Shown here piece after piece: positions 43,025 to 53,004 of a stretch of 64,000 nucleotides of DNA. Location of the stretch: the NCBI RefSeq assembly GCF_002243645.1, contig NZ_CP017704.1:4544001-4608000 (forward strand). Reading direction: 5' to 3'. The notes beneath the pieces were generated by a model. It saw only the letters and a program-made list of their open reading frames with translations. It searched no databases and was not told the DNA's origin. The DNA comes from Peribacillus simplex NBRC 15720 = DSM 1321 (GTDB taxonomy: Bacteria > Bacillota > Bacilli > Bacillales > DSM-1321). The translations under genes were made by a program, and so were the position numbers. How positions within the stretch are numbered: position 1 is the stretch's first letter; each line of letters begins with the position of its first letter.

Positions 43025-43142
43025 GTAGAGAGGTCAGACTTCTGACGTTCTCGCGATTTCATTTAAATGAAGAGTAACTGAGCAGAATAAGGGTATTATA
43101 GGGAGTATAAAAAGTGATTTACTATTTTAGGAGGAATGACTT

Positions 43143-44345
43143 ATGAAAGGGAATTCAGCATTTAAACGAATATTTGTAATAGTTATGGATTCAGTTGGAA
43201 TTGGCGAAGCACCTGATGCAGATTTATTCGGCGATAAAGGGGCGGATACACTCGGCCATATTGCAGAAAAAATGAATGGATTGAACATGCCGACTCTCGC
43301 AAAATTGGGTTTAGGCAATATCCGTGAAATCAAGGGAATTGATAAAGCTCAGCAACCTCTCGCATACTATACGAAAATGAAGGAAGCCTCTACAGGAAAA
43401 GATACGATGACTGGACATTGGGAAATCATGGGATTGAACATATCGACTCCATTCCGTGTATTTCCAGATGGTTTCCCTGAATTATTAGTCAATGAACTCG
43501 AGGCGAAGATGGGTCGGGGGATTATTGGGAACGTCCCGGCAAGCGGCACGGAAATCATTGAAAGGCTTGGCGAGGAACATATGAAAACGGGTGCGCTGAT
43601 CGTATATACATCAGCTGATTCCGTATTACAGATTGCTGCACATGAAGATATCGTCCCGATAGACGAATTATACAAGATTTGTGAAATTGCCCGTGAAGTG
43701 ACAATGGCTGATGAGTTCAAGGTTGGACGCGTGATTGCCAGACCGTTCACAGGTGAACCGGGCAACTTCAAAAGAACGCCAAACCGTCATGATTATGCAT
43801 TGAAGCCTTTTAACCGGACAGTAATGGATGAGTTGAAAGATTCTGGATATGATGTGCTCGCAATCGGGAAGATCTCGGATATCTTTGATGGGGAAGGCGT
43901 CACTGAATCATTACGGACCGTATCCAATATGGATGGAATGGATAAATTAATCCAAACGGTAGAACAGGATTTCAAAGGGTTAAGTTTCCTTAATCTGGTC
44001 GACTTCGATGCTTTATACGGTCACCGCCGCGATCCCGAGGGATACGGTAAGGCATTGGAAGAATTCGATGCTAGGATGCCGGAAGTCCTTGATAAACTGA
44101 AAGAGGATGATTTATTGATCATCACTGCAGATCACGGGAATGATCCGGTCCATGAAGGAACCGATCACACACGTGAATATGTACCATTATTAGTCTATTC
44201 CAAACGATTTACAGAAGGTGCCGAACTCCCGATAAGAGATACATTTGCTGATATTGGGGCGACGGTCGCTGCTAATTTTGATGTGAAAATGCCTGCCTTC
44301 GGGAAAAATATATTGGGCGATCTAAATTTAGGGGAGATTAAATAG
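43143..44345 (+). CDS. deoB: Phosphopentomutase DeoB (Drm)
   Basis: The 400-residue alkaline-phosphatase-superfamily mutase interconverts ribose (deoxyribose) 1- and 5-phosphates. Metal ligands lie in [12 protein letters not shown], the nucleophile Thr in [10 protein letters not shown], and the others in [14 protein letters not shown] and ITADHGNDP...[17 protein letters not shown] precedes the ATG. punA begins immediately after the stop, so nucleoside phosphorolysis products feed straight into the mutase. Confidence 0.96.
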   Translation: MKGNSAFKRIFVIVMDSVGIGEAPDADLFGDKGADTLGHIAEKMNGLNMPTLAKLGLGNIREIKGIDKAQQPLAYYTKMKEASTGKDTMTGHWEIMGLNISTPFRVFPDGFPELLVNELEAKMGRGIIGNVPASGTEIIERLGEEHMKTGALIVYTSADSVLQIAAHEDIVPIDELYKICEIAREVTMADEFKVGRVIARPFTGEPGNFKRTPNRHDYALKPFNRTVMDELKDSGYDVLAIGKISDIFDGEGVTESLRTVSNMDGMDKLIQTVEQDFKGLSFLNLVDFDALYGHRRDPEGYGKALEEFDARMPEVLDKLKEDDLLIITADHGNDPVHEGTDHTREYVPLLVYSKRFTEGAELPIRDTFADIGATVAANFDVKMPAFGKNILGDLNLGEIK

Positions 44346-45158
44346 ATGTTTAATAAAATAGAGACTGCTGCGTCATTTATAAAAAGTAAAATTGAAGGTT
44401 CTCCGGAGATAGGACTGATCCTTGGTTCCGGACTTGGAGTATTGGCGGATGAAATTGAAAATCCCATAACGATTCCATACCACGAAATTCCGGAATTCCC
44501 TGTATCGACTGTTGAAGGACATGCTGGACAGCTTGTCATTGGACATTTAAGTGGCAAAAAAGTTGTAGCCATGCAAGGACGTTTCCACTTTTATGAGGGT
44601 TACTCTATGGAGAAGGTCACTTTTCCTGTACGTGTAATGAAACTTCTTGGTGTTGAGCAGCTAATTGTAACGAATGCTGCCGGAAGCGTTAATGAAAGCT
44701 ATGAACCAGGTGACTTGATGCTCATTACGGATCATATTAATTTAATGGGGGCAAACCCATTGATTGGTCCTAATGAAGAGCGTTTCGGCCCTAGATTCCC
44801 TGATATGTCGGAGGCTTATAATAAAGACCTTCGGGCGCAAGCAAAAAAAATAGCAGCTTCACTAGGATTGGATATTAAAGAAGGCGTCTATATCGGAAAT
44901 ACAGGACCGACCTATGAGACACCAGCAGAAGTGAAAATGGCAAGGATCCTTGGCGGGGATGCAGTTGGTATGTCGACAGTTCCGGAAGTTATCGTAGCAA
45001 GGCATAGTGATATGAAGGTGCTCGGAATCTCATGCCTTACCAATATGGCCGCAGGCATTCTGGATCAGCCTTTGTCGCATGAAGAGGTAATTGAAACGAC
45101 AGAAAAAGTGAAAAGCAGTTTTCTGGAATTTGTTAAGAATATCGTTAAAGACATATAA
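44346..45158 (+). CDS. punA: Purine nucleoside phosphorylase (PunA/PupG)
   Basis: The 270-residue trimeric-type PNP cleaves guanosine/inosine (and deoxy forms) to base plus ribose 1-phosphate. Phosphate-binding [11 protein letters not shown], substrate motif [31 protein letters not shown] and base-binding GPTYETPAE are visible. The start codon abuts the deoB stop, with GGGGAG in the deoB end. Operon with deoB; pdp follows 68 bases later. Confidence 0.95.
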   Translation: MFNKIETAASFIKSKIEGSPEIGLILGSGLGVLADEIENPITIPYHEIPEFPVSTVEGHAGQLVIGHLSGKKVVAMQGRFHFYEGYSMEKVTFPVRVMKLLGVEQLIVTNAAGSVNESYEPGDLMLITDHINLMGANPLIGPNEERFGPRFPDMSEAYNKDLRAQAKKIAASLGLDIKEGVYIGNTGPTYETPAEVKMARILGGDAVGMSTVPEVIVARHSDMKVLGISCLTNMAAGILDQPLSHEEVIETTEKVKSSFLEFVKNIVKDI

Positions 45159-45226
45159 AACGAACCAAAAAAAATACAAGTACACCTAAAGAGAAGCGGT
45201 GTCTTAAAAAAAGTGGGGATTCTAAT

Positions 45227-46531
45227 ATGAGAATGGTAGATTTAATCGAGAAAAAGCGTGATGGAAAGGCTCTTACTACAGAAGAAATACAGTTCATCAT
45301 CAAAGGGTTTACCGATGGATCGATTCCGGATTACCAAATGAGCGCTTGGTCAATGGCTGTTTATTTCAAAGGCATGAATGAGCAGGAACGTGCTGATCTA
45401 ACCATGGCAATGGTCGAATCAGGAGATCAAATTGATTTATCGATGATTGAAGGAATTAAGGTCGATAAACATTCTACAGGCGGTGTTGGCGATACCACAA
45501 CTCTGGTGCTTGGACCATTGGTTGCTGCTGTAGGTGTTCCAGTGGCAAAAATGTCAGGACGCGGTCTTGGCCATACAGGCGGAACGATCGATAAGTTGGA
45601 GTCTGTAAAAGGATTTCATGTCGAAATAGAAAATGACGAGTTCATTCGACTTGTTAATAAAAATAAGATAGCTGTCATTGGACAAAGTGGTAACCTGACT
45701 CCAGCCGACAAAAAGTTATATGCATTGCGCGATGTTACGGCTACCGTTAACAGTATCGGCTTGATTGCTGGCTCGATCATGAGTAAGAAAATCGCAGCTG
45801 GTGCTGATGCAATCGTACTTGATGTTAAAACAGGAGCGGGCGCTTTCATGAAAACTCTCGAAGATTCCGAAGAGTTGGCGCATGCAATGGTTAGCATTGG
45901 AAACAATGTGGGGCGAAACACGATGGCTGTCATTTCCGATATGAGCCAACCGTTGGGTTACGCAATCGGAAATGCTTTAGAAGTGAAGGAAGCCATCGAT
46001 ACGCTTAAAGGAGAGGGACCGGAAGATTTAACGGAACTTTCTTTAACACTAGGAAGCCATATGGTGTATCTTGCCAAAAAGGCTAGCTCGCTGGAAGAAG
46101 CAAGAACCTTGCTGGAAAAAGCGATTAAGGATGGTTCTGCACTTAACTCATTCAAGGTTTTCCTGGAAGCGCAGGGAGGCGATGGTTCGGTTGTAGATCA
46201 GCCGGAAAAACTACCGCAGGCTGCCCATACTTTCGAGCTGGAAGCGAAAGAGGACGGATATGTATCGGAAATCATCGCTGATGAAGTAGGAACGGCAGCC
46301 ATGCTGTTAGGCGCCGGGCGGGCGACAAAAGAATCAGAGATTGATTTGGCAGTCGGACTGGTACTTCGTAAAAAAATCGGGGAAACGGTGGCAAAAGGTG
46401 AATCCCTTGTGACGATTTACAGCAATTTTGAAGATGTTTCAAAGGTAAAAGAAAAATTGTATGAGAGCATTGCGATTTCAAAAGAGAAAATAGAAAAACC
46501 TACATTGATCTATAAAGAGATCATGGAATAA
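45227..46531 (+). CDS. pdp: Pyrimidine-nucleoside phosphorylase
   Basis: The 434-residue phosphorylase of the thymidine phosphorylase family acts on uridine, thymidine and deoxyuridine. The family signature [17 protein letters not shown], glycine-rich phosphate loop [13 protein letters not shown] and [13 protein letters not shown] are present. GGGG-type site before ATG. It is the third salvage gene after deoB-punA and is closed by two tandem terminators. Confidence 0.95.
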   Translation: MRMVDLIEKKRDGKALTTEEIQFIIKGFTDGSIPDYQMSAWSMAVYFKGMNEQERADLTMAMVESGDQIDLSMIEGIKVDKHSTGGVGDTTTLVLGPLVAAVGVPVAKMSGRGLGHTGGTIDKLESVKGFHVEIENDEFIRLVNKNKIAVIGQSGNLTPADKKLYALRDVTATVNSIGLIAGSIMSKKIAAGADAIVLDVKTGAGAFMKTLEDSEELAHAMVSIGNNVGRNTMAVISDMSQPLGYAIGNALEVKEAIDTLKGEGPEDLTELSLTLGSHMVYLAKKASSLEEARTLLEKAIKDGSALNSFKVFLEAQGGDGSVVDQPEKLPQAAHTFELEAKEDGYVSEIIADEVGTAAMLLGAGRATKESEIDLAVGLVLRKKIGETVAKGESLVTIYSNFEDVSKVKEKLYESIAISKEKIEKPTLIYKEIME

Positions 46532-46542
46532 ACATTTTCCAA

Positions 46543-46572
46543 AAAAAGGCCGCGCTTTTGAGCGGCCTTTTT
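46543..46572 (+). terminator. Terminator 1 after pdp
   Basis: Stem AAAAAGGCCGC / GCGGCCTTTTT (46543-46553, 46562-46572) with flanking A/T runs. Confidence 0.88.
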
Positions 46573-46594
46573 ACGTCTATCCCATTGAATGTTT

Positions 46595-46624
46595 AAAAGA
46601 GGATGCCCATGCGCATCCTCTTTT
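46595..46624 (+). terminator. Terminator 2 after pdp
   Basis: Stem AAAAGAGGATGC / GCATCCTCTTTT (46595-46606, 46613-46624) around CCATGC; tandem backup insulating dacF. Confidence 0.82.
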
Positions 46625-46738
46625 AATTTGGTTAATTTTGTTACTTGTTATCCAGTATATGTTCAAATTTCATCTTTATTTGTATAAAAATGGGTTTAAT
46701 GGAAAAAATAAAATCTATAAAGATTGGAGGGTATGGAG

Positions 46739-47905
46739 ATGAAGCGGATTCTTTCTCTATTTTTAACCGTATTGGTAGCAATGGGTTTTAGCATCCCGCA
46801 TACAAAAGCAGCTGAAGAAAAAGGAGTCGAATTGGCGGCAAATGCTAAATCCGCTATTTTGATTGAACGGGATACAGGTACTGTTCTCTATGATAAAAAT
46901 GCAGATGTTCGTCTTTCACCGGCAAGCATGACGAAAATCATGACGATGCTGCTGATCATGGAGGCAATCGATAAAGGCGAACTTAGCATGAAGGAGAAAA
47001 TCAGGACTAGTGAGTATGCAGCATCGATGGGCGGTTCCCAGATCTTCCTCGAGCCAGGTGAAGAAATGACCACAGAACAAATGCTCAAGGGCATCTCGAT
47101 TGGTTCGGCGAATGATGCATCGGTGGCGATGGCTGAACGTCTTGAAGGATCGGAAGAAGAGTTTGTTAGGAAAATGAACAAAAAGGCGAAAGACCTCGGG
47201 TTGAAAAATACAAAGTTCCAAAACGCAACAGGCCTTCCTGTTAAAGATCATTACAGTTCTGCACATGATATGTCGATCATGGCGAAGGAATTATTGAAAT
47301 ACGATACGATTACAAGGTTCACGGGTACATATGAAGATTATCTCCGTGAAAATACCGAAAAGAAATTCTGGCTTGTCAATACGAACAGATTGGTGAAATT
47401 TTATCCTGGGGTCGATGGACTGAAGACAGGATTCACAAATGAAGCGAAGTATTGTTTGACAGCGACTGCTAAAAAAGGGAATATGCGTGTCATTGCCGTC
47501 GTTTTCGGAGCTGTTTCTCCAAAGGAACGAAACGCTCAGGTCACCAAGATGCTGGATTATGCATTTTCACAATACATCACATACCCTATTTATAAACGCG
47601 GCGAGGTGTTAGGTGAAGCTAAGTTAAGTAAAGGCGAAAAGAAATCCGTGGTGGGAGTGACGAGTGAACCTATTTCAGTTTTGACAGCCAAAAACGGAAC
47701 GGCAAAGGACTTTACAAAAAAAATCACGCTTGATAAAGATTTGGATGCCCCGATTAAAAAAGGTGATGAAATTGGGACGCTTGAATTGAAGAAAAATGGT
47801 AAGGTGTATGTCGAATCTCCGATTGTTGCGAAGGAAACTGTTGAAAATGCCAGCTGGTGGCAATTGTATAAACGGGCTTTCGGCATGTTTACCCAGGCGA
47901 AATAG
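46739..47905 (+). CDS. dacF: Sporulation D-alanyl-D-alanine carboxypeptidase DacF
   Basis: The 388-residue penicillin-binding protein 5-type carboxypeptidase has a signal peptide (to about residue 25), active-site SPASMTK (S-x-x-K), a second motif SANDA in place of the usual SxN, and K-T-G in DGLKTGFT. The C-terminal PBP5_C beta domain ends with an amphipathic membrane-anchor helix (ASWWQLYKRAFGMF). Upstream in-frame codons exist, but ATG 46739 follows GGAGG at 8 bases. It directly precedes spoIIA as in B. subtilis, where dacF is forespore-expressed. Confidence 0.92.
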   Translation: MKRILSLFLTVLVAMGFSIPHTKAAEEKGVELAANAKSAILIERDTGTVLYDKNADVRLSPASMTKIMTMLLIMEAIDKGELSMKEKIRTSEYAASMGGSQIFLEPGEEMTTEQMLKGISIGSANDASVAMAERLEGSEEEFVRKMNKKAKDLGLKNTKFQNATGLPVKDHYSSAHDMSIMAKELLKYDTITRFTGTYEDYLRENTEKKFWLVNTNRLVKFYPGVDGLKTGFTNEAKYCLTATAKKGNMRVIAVVFGAVSPKERNAQVTKMLDYAFSQYITYPIYKRGEVLGEAKLSKGEKKSVVGVTSEPISVLTAKNGTAKDFTKKITLDKDLDAPIKKGDEIGTLELKKNGKVYVESPIVAKETVENASWWQLYKRAFGMFTQAK

Positions 47906-47971
47906 AATAAATTGTCGCAATGCCTGTTAATCGTACTAATTTAGGCGAAACTCCACTAGTTTTGCTAGTAA

Positions 47972-48001
47972 GGAGGAATCGGCAGGTGAAAAAGAGAATT
48001 T
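47972..48001 (+). promoter_or_regulatory. Sigma-H promoter of the spoIIA operon
   Basis: GGAGGAATC (47972-47980), 12-base spacer, AGAGAATTT (47993-48001), a close match to RnAGGAwww-N11-12-RnnGAATww, 36 bases before spoIIAA. Upstream TGTCGCA (47913) and AGGCGAA (47943) resemble Spo0A boxes (TGnCGAA) with one or two mismatches. spoIIA is the classic sigma-H/Spo0A~P operon. Confidence 0.78.
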
Positions 48002-48036
48002 GACTCTTTATAAGACAGTGAAGGAGGCTGTATATA

Positions 48037-48387
48037 ATGAGTCTTACGATTAATATGGAGGCGAAAAATCGCGTATTGTGCATTCGTCTCAAAGGTGATT
48101 TAGATCATCATACAGCAGAAAAATTGAAAAACCAGGCAGAGGCAGCCATTCAAAAGCATAATATCAAGCATATTATCCTTAACATGGAAGAATTGGATTT
48201 TATGGACAGTTCAGGACTCGGAGTTATTCTAGGGCGCTATAAGCAGGTAAACAAAAAGCAAGGTGAAATGGTGGTCTGTGCAATTTCTCCAGCAGTAAAG
48301 CGGTTATTTGAGATGTCAGGGTTGTTTAAAATTGTTAAAATGGAACTATCCGAAAAAAACGCTTTGCAAAGACTGGGGGTTGCCTAA
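48037..48387 (+). CDS. spoIIAA: Anti-sigma-F factor antagonist SpoIIAA
   Basis: The 116-residue STAS-domain protein, when unphosphorylated, displaces sigma-F from SpoIIAB in the forespore. The phospho-site motif is FMDSSGLG with Ser58 as the SpoIIAB/SpoIIE target. GGAGG is 10 bases before the ATG. First gene of spoIIAA-AB-sigF; the stop is 1 base before the spoIIAB ATG. Confidence 0.97.
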   Translation: MSLTINMEAKNRVLCIRLKGDLDHHTAEKLKNQAEAAIQKHNIKHIILNMEELDFMDSSGLGVILGRYKQVNKKQGEMVVCAISPAVKRLFEMSGLFKIVKMELSEKNALQRLGVA

Positions 48388-48388
48388 G

Positions 48389-48829
48389 ATGAAAAATAAA
48401 ATGGAAACGAAATTTTCTGCACTTAGCCAAAATGAATCTTTTGCCAGGGTAACTGTTGCGGCTTTCATCGCCCAACTGGACCCGACGATGGATGAATTGA
48501 CAGAGATCAAGACTGTCGTGTCGGAAGCCGTTACAAATTCGATTATCCATGGGTATGAGAGTGATCCGGAAGGTTGGGTCTACATTTCAGTGGTCATCGA
48601 AGGAGATACTGTGGAATTGACCATCCGGGATGAAGGACTGGGCATTGAAGATGTCGAGGAGGCTAAACAGCCGTTATTTACGACAAAACCCGAACTTGAA
48701 CGTTCCGGTATGGGATTCACCATCATGGAAAACTTCATGGATGAAATCAATATAATTTCCCATAAGGGCGAAGGCACGATCATTCGATTAAAAAAGCACT
48801 TAACTACAAGCAGAGCTTTGTGCAATTAA
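48389..48829 (+). CDS. spoIIAB: Anti-sigma-F factor and serine kinase SpoIIAB
   Basis: The 146-residue GHKL-fold kinase holds sigma-F inactive with ATP and phosphorylates SpoIIAA. N-box [12 protein letters not shown]1 box RDEGLGIED and G2 region [11 protein letters not shown] are intact. ATG 48389 lies one base after the spoIIAA stop, with GGGGGT in the spoIIAA end; the open frame upstream overlaps spoIIAA and is not used. Confidence 0.97.
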   Translation: MKNKMETKFSALSQNESFARVTVAAFIAQLDPTMDELTEIKTVVSEAVTNSIIHGYESDPEGWVYISVVIEGDTVELTIRDEGLGIEDVEEAKQPLFTTKPELERSGMGFTIMENFMDEINIISHKGEGTIIRLKKHLTTSRALCN

Positions 48830-48842
48830 GGGAGACTTGCAT

Positions 48843-49610
48843 ATGGATGTGGAGGTTAAAAACGAGAAGAGCAAGAAAGGCCAGCCCCATTTAAAAGATG
48901 AGGAATTGCGGAATTTAATCCAACGCAGCCAGAGCGGTGACCAAGATGCGAGGAATCTGATTGTAAATAGCAATCTGAGGCTTGTATGGTCAGTCGTGCA
49001 AAGATTCCTCAATCGAGGTTACGAACCGGATGACCTTTATCAAATAGGCTGTATTGGTCTGTTGAAGTCCGTGGATAAATTTGACTTATCGTTTGAAGTG
49101 AAATTCTCAACGTATGCTGTGCCTATGATTATTGGTGAAATCCAACGTTTTATCCGTGATGACGGAACGGTTAAAGTGAGCCGGTCATTAAAGGAAATGG
49201 CGAATAAAATTCGCAGGGCCAAAGAGGAACTTTCAAAGACGTATGGCCGTGTTCCGACTGTCAATGAATTGGCGGAACACCTTGAGCTGTCGCCAGAGGA
49301 AATCATCATGGCCCAAGAAGCTAGCAGGAGCCCTTCATCCATCCATGAAACGGTTTACGAAAATGATGGAGATCCGATTACTCTTCTTGACCAGATTGCC
49401 GACCATAATGAAACATCCTGGTTCGATCAAATCGCTTTGAAAGAAGCCATACATGAATTGAATGAACGTGAAAGGCTGATTGTTTTCCTGAGGTATTATA
49501 AAGATCAGACGCAATCAGAAGTGGCGGCAAGGCTTGGTATTTCCCAAGTCCAGGTGTCAAGGCTGGAAAAGAAGATTCTTCAGCAAATGAAAAACCACAT
49601 GAATCAGTGA
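48843..49610 (+). CDS. sigF: RNA polymerase sporulation sigma factor SigF (SpoIIAC)
   Basis: The 255-residue early-forespore sigma factor has region 2 (NLRLVWSVVQRFLNRGYEPD, then DLYQIGCIGLLKSVDKFD, KFSTYAVPMIIGEIQRFIRD), region 3, and region 4 with helix-turn-helix YYKDQTQSEVAARLGISQVQ. The in-frame TTG at 48837 is ignored because GGGAG fits ATG 48843 and yields the standard MDVEVK start and 255-residue length. The terminator overlaps its stop codon. Confidence 0.98.
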   Translation: MDVEVKNEKSKKGQPHLKDEELRNLIQRSQSGDQDARNLIVNSNLRLVWSVVQRFLNRGYEPDDLYQIGCIGLLKSVDKFDLSFEVKFSTYAVPMIIGEIQRFIRDDGTVKVSRSLKEMANKIRRAKEELSKTYGRVPTVNELAEHLELSPEEIIMAQEASRSPSSIHETVYENDGDPITLLDQIADHNETSWFDQIALKEAIHELNERERLIVFLRYYKDQTQSEVAARLGISQVQVSRLEKKILQQMKNHMNQ

Positions 49611-49627
49611 TTCATGTGGTTTTTTTA
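49593..49627 (+). terminator. Terminator of spoIIA operon
   Basis: Perfect stem ACCACATGAATCA / TGATTCATGTGGT containing the sigF stop codon, followed by T7. Confidence 0.9.
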
Positions 49628-49895
49628 TTGACCTGAAAATAAATCTTGATTTTAGGAAAAAGTAAAAGTGATTCCTTATCAGGTAGGATGAAAATATGAG
49701 TGGGGATCGAATTTTTTAGTTGAATTTAGGATTAAAAACGAATATTATAGTAAAGGTCGCGTTTCTCATTCGTTTTTTATCTTTCTTTCAACGAATAATG
49801 ATCACGAAAAGCGTCGATGCAGTACAATTTTAGGACACCTTGCCTTTTCGTGCAAACGGTTGTCGGTGTTTCCTTTAGATCTGGAGGTCTAAAAA

Positions 49896-51191
49896 ATGTT
49901 TATGGAAAAGTTTTTCTCCCTGAAAGAAAATGGGACGGATGTCCGTACAGAAGTCATGGCGGGTGTTACGACATTTTTAACTATGGTTTATATCCTTATT
50001 GTGAATCCGGCTTTATTGTCTTCAATCGGAATTCCATTTGAACAAGTTTTCATGGCAACGGTCATATCAGCGGTGATTGGTACCCTTATCATGGGGCTCG
50101 TTGCAAAATACCCGATTGCGATAGCACCAGGTATGGGTTTGAATGCTTATTTTGCCAGCGTGGTGGGGGCACAGGGCCTCTCATACCAGACTGTATTCGG
50201 TACGGTTTTCATTGCTGGTTTGCTATTTCTATTAATTAGCGTGACAAGCTTGCGTAAAATGATAATTGATGCGATTCCTAACTCATTAAAATATGGCATC
50301 ACATCCGGAATTGGTTTATTCATTGCGTTTATCGGATTGAAAAATGCTGGAATCGTAGTGCCTAATGAATCAACGATGGTGACGCTTGGCGATTTGCATC
50401 AGCCTGGAACCGTTTTAGCGTTAGCAGGCTTATTCATTACCTTGATTTTTATGGCCCGTAATATTAAAGGGGCAATTTTCATTGGTATGATCATTACGGC
50501 AATCATTGGCTACTTTATCGGTTTGCTCAACTTCGATGGGGTCTTATCTGTACCTCCAACACCGGTATTTTTCGATATCGATATTGCTGGGGTCTTCACG
50601 AATTCTTTATATTCAATTGTTTTCGCCTTTTTACTTGTGACGATCTTTGATACGACAGGAACCTTGATTGGCGTGACGGAACAGGCAGGACTAACGAAAG
50701 ATGGGAAAATCCCTCGTGCCAAGAAAGCCTTTTTAGGTGATGCGATTGCGACGACAGTCGGCTCGATGTTTGGTACAAGCCCTTCAACGGCCTATGTTGA
50801 ATCGAGCACGGGAGTGGCCGCAGGCGGACGTACGGGATTAACCGCTACTGTCGTGGCAATCTTGTTTGCTGCATCGATTTTCTTTTCTCCATTAATATCG
50901 GCAATTTCTTCAGTTCAAGCAATTACAGCTCCGGTTTTAATCATCGTAGGATGTTTCATGATGGAAGGACTGGCTAAAGTCAATTGGAAAATTTTTGATG
51001 AAGCTTTTCCGGCATTTGCGATCATTTTAACGATGCCGCTTACTTCAAGTATATCTACAGGGATTGCAATTGGGTTCATTACATATCCCCTTATGAAGGT
51101 ATTCAGTGGAAAAGGAAAATCGGTACATCCGCTCATTTATATTTTTGGATTGATATTTTTGGTTCAGCTGATTTTCTTCCCCACTCATTAA
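49896..51191 (+). CDS. Guanine/hypoxanthine permease (PbuG/PbuO, AzgA-like NCS2)
   Basis: The 431-residue nucleobase transporter of the AzgA branch has 12-14 predicted membrane segments. Signatures: VMAGVTTFLTMVYILIVNP, PGMGLNAYFASVV, DTTGTLIGVTEQAGL and GTSPSTAYVESSTGVAAGGR. It probably imports purine bases, fitting the purine salvage genes 5 kb upstream. GGAGGT precedes the ATG. No purine riboswitch is visible; the 285-base leader holds only a GGACACC...GGTGTTT hairpin (about 49832-49875). The gene lies between sigF and spoVAA, adjacent in B. subtilis. Confidence 0.9.
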   Translation: MFMEKFFSLKENGTDVRTEVMAGVTTFLTMVYILIVNPALLSSIGIPFEQVFMATVISAVIGTLIMGLVAKYPIAIAPGMGLNAYFASVVGAQGLSYQTVFGTVFIAGLLFLLISVTSLRKMIIDAIPNSLKYGITSGIGLFIAFIGLKNAGIVVPNESTMVTLGDLHQPGTVLALAGLFITLIFMARNIKGAIFIGMIITAIIGYFIGLLNFDGVLSVPPTPVFFDIDIAGVFTNSLYSIVFAFLLVTIFDTTGTLIGVTEQAGLTKDGKIPRAKKAFLGDAIATTVGSMFGTSPSTAYVESSTGVAAGGRTGLTATVVAILFAASIFFSPLISAISSVQAITAPVLIIVGCFMMEGLAKVNWKIFDEAFPAFAIILTMPLTSSISTGIAIGFITYPLMKVFSGKGKSVHPLIYIFGLIFLVQLIFFPTH

Positions 51192-51207
51192 TGTATGAAT
51201 GTAAATC

Positions 51208-51245
51208 AAAAAGACATGCTGTCATTGCAGCGTGTCTTTTTTTGT
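51208..51245 (+). terminator. Terminator of purine permease gene
   Basis: Stem AAAAGACATGCTG / CAGCGTGTCTTTT with one wobble pair, followed by T-run. Confidence 0.85.
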
Positions 51246-51281
51246 TTTCAATTTAGTAATATTTGGACATGGTTCACTTTC

Positions 51282-51312
51282 TGCATTTTCAATCAGTTTC
51301 CAATCCATACTA
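51282..51312 (+). promoter_or_regulatory. Sigma-G promoter of the spoVA operon
   Basis: TGCATT (51282-51287), 18-base spacer, CATACTA (51306-51312): close to the sigma-G consensus TGhATr-N17-18-CATwhTA, 32 bases before spoVAA, a late forespore operon in B. subtilis. Confidence 0.75.
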
Positions 51313-51343
51313 CTAGCATAAGGAAATAAAAGGTCGGGATGTG

Positions 51344-51967
51344 ATGATAGTGGCAGTTGTATATATCAGGATGAGGAACCGTGTACAAGTAAAGGGAAAT
51401 CAAACGGTGAGGATAAAAGATATTGCAAGGATAATCGGACCTGAAGAAGTGATTACCATAATTGAAGAAATCATATTATTAACGGTCAAGAAGGAAGATA
51501 GGAATATTATTGTCATTGATTTGGCTCAAGTTATCATGGCCATCCGCAAAATGGATCAGAATATTGAAGTGGAGACATTCGGGCCCTCCCAAACGATCAT
51601 CGAAATCATCCTCTCGAAAAAGAAAATGTCATACCTGACATTCGCCTTAGTTTGGTTTTTGTTATTTGTCGGCGGCGGGATGACGATCATGAATTTTCAT
51701 GTGGATGTCAGCATGGGGGAAGTGCATCAAAAAATCTTTACTATAATAACGGGAAAAGTGGAAGATAAGCCGTTATTGATCCAAATCCCATACAGCTTCG
51801 GTCTTGGTATAGGCATGATTCTATTTTTTAATCACTTCTTTAAAAAACGCTTCAATGAGGAACCTAGTCCGCTCGAGGTTGAAATGTTCAACTATCAGCA
51901 GGATTTGGACAGTTATGTAATCATGAATGAAAATAAGGAGAACGTGCGCCGCCTTGATGACCGGTAA
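51344..51967 (+). CDS. spoVAA: Stage V sporulation protein AA
   Basis: The 207-residue membrane protein of the dipicolinic acid channel locus has an N-terminal soluble domain (RVQVKGNQTVRIKDIARIIG) and two membrane segments (LTFALVWFLLFVGGG; LIQIPYSFGLGIGMILFF) before the conserved PSPLEVEMFNYQQDLD tail. GTG 51341 and ATG 51344 are adjacent possible starts; ATG is preferred. Overlaps spoVAB by 11 bases. A sigma-G promoter lies just upstream. Confidence 0.92.
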   Translation: MIVAVVYIRMRNRVQVKGNQTVRIKDIARIIGPEEVITIIEEIILLTVKKEDRNIIVIDLAQVIMAIRKMDQNIEVETFGPSQTIIEIILSKKKMSYLTFALVWFLLFVGGGMTIMNFHVDVSMGEVHQKIFTIITGKVEDKPLLIQIPYSFGLGIGMILFFNHFFKKRFNEEPSPLEVEMFNYQQDLDSYVIMNENKENVRRLDDR

Positions 51968-52379
51968 AATCATCTTCGGAATCTTTGTCGGTTTAGCCGG
52001 GGGTTTTGCGACAGGTGCTGGTTTTGTAGCGTTTTTAACTGTACTTGGGGTGATTCCGAGACTGACTCAACTGACAAAAACAATGAAAATGATACATTAC
52101 TACGAAGGCGCTATCATTGCCGGCGTTGTCGCAGGAACATGGTTCGGATTACAGGAAACGGAATTTTCCCTCCCGCATTTTTTATTAATTCCGATCGGTT
52201 TGGCTGACGGGATCTTTAATGGGATGCTTGCTGCTGCCTTAACTGAAGTCCTGAATGTATTTCCGGTTCTGTCAAAGCGAATCGGAATTCAAGAGAAAAT
52301 CATTTATCTGTTAATGGCACTCGTATTGGGAAAAATAGCCGGATCATTATTCCAATGGATTTATTTTGTCGATTTATAA
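51957..52379 (+). CDS. spoVAB: Stage V sporulation protein AB
   Basis: The 140-residue polytopic protein has about four membrane segments (IIFGIFVGLAGGFATGAGFV, EGAIIAGVVAGTWFGL, IPIGLADGIFNGMLAAALTE, LLMALVLGKIAGSLFQWIYF). Its start lies inside the spoVAA end, so translation is coupled; no strong ribosome binding site of its own. In B. subtilis spoVAC, AD and AEB follow; here the next gene is spoVAEA 43 bases on. Confidence 0.9.
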   Translation: MTGKIIFGIFVGLAGGFATGAGFVAFLTVLGVIPRLTQLTKTMKMIHYYEGAIIAGVVAGTWFGLQETEFSLPHFLLIPIGLADGIFNGMLAAALTEVLNVFPVLSKRIGIQEKIIYLLMALVLGKIAGSLFQWIYFVDL

Positions 52380-52422
52380 GTTTATGAGGTAACTATTCCT
52401 GATGATGAAAGGTAGGCCCAAG

Positions 52423-53004
52423 ATGGTGACCAAAAGAAAAGTGATATTGATTACGGATGGAGATGAGTATGCGAAACGGGCTGTCGAGCATGTAGCCAAG
52501 GAAATTGGGGGAAGATGTATCTCCATGTCCCAGGGTAATCCATCACGATATACGGGCTTGGAGCTAGTTGAATTAATAAAAAAGGCGAAGTATGATCCTG
52601 TATTGGTCATGTTTGATGATAGCGGTTTTATTGGTGAAGGATCCGGCGAACAGGCAATGAAGGTAGTTACCGGTCACCCTGATATTAATGTCCTTGGAGT
52701 GATAGCGGTCGCTTCAAAGACTAGAAGGGAAGAATGGACCAAGGTGGATATCTGTATTGACCGTGATGGCAATTTGACACCGAACGGGGTTGATAAATAC
52801 GGCGCCGAGGAATTTGAACTGGGCAAGATTACAGGAGATACGGTGTATTGCATCGATCAATTGCATGTTCCCATAGTAGTGGGGATAGGGGATATCGGAA
52901 AAATGTCCCATCAGGACGATTTTAAAAGAGGAGCACCAATAACGAAGCTAGCGGTGGAAATCATATTGGAAAGGAGTGGTCATGATGACTTCAGAAAAAC
53001 CTGA
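52423..53004 (+). CDS. spoVAEA: Stage V sporulation protein AE, soluble type (SpoVAEA)
   Basis: The ~193-residue soluble protein ([68 protein letters not shown]) matches SpoVAEA rather than the membrane-bound AEB. Starts at 52402, 52405 and 52423 are in frame; ATG 52423 after AAAGGTAGG gives the usual MVTKRKVI start. The end overlaps spoVAF by 20 bases. Confidence 0.9.
   Translation: MVTKRKVILITDGDEYAKRAVEHVAKEIGGRCISMSQGNPSRYTGLELVELIKKAKYDPVLVMFDDSGFIGEGSGEQAMKVVTGHPDINVLGVIAVASKTRREEWTKVDICIDRDGNLTPNGVDKYGAEEFELGKITGDTVYCIDQLHVPIVVGIGDIGKMSHQDDFKRGAPITKLAVEIILERSGHDDFRKT

Noticed and set aside
46655-46691. Sigma-F/sigma-G promoter before dacF
   Set aside because: GTATA and a downstream A-rich segment are present, but the spacing (22 bases) and -10 fit are poor.
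49630-49895. Purine riboswitch upstream of the purine permease
   Set aside because: The conserved three-way-junction core sequences of the purine aptamer are not present; only a simple hairpin is seen.
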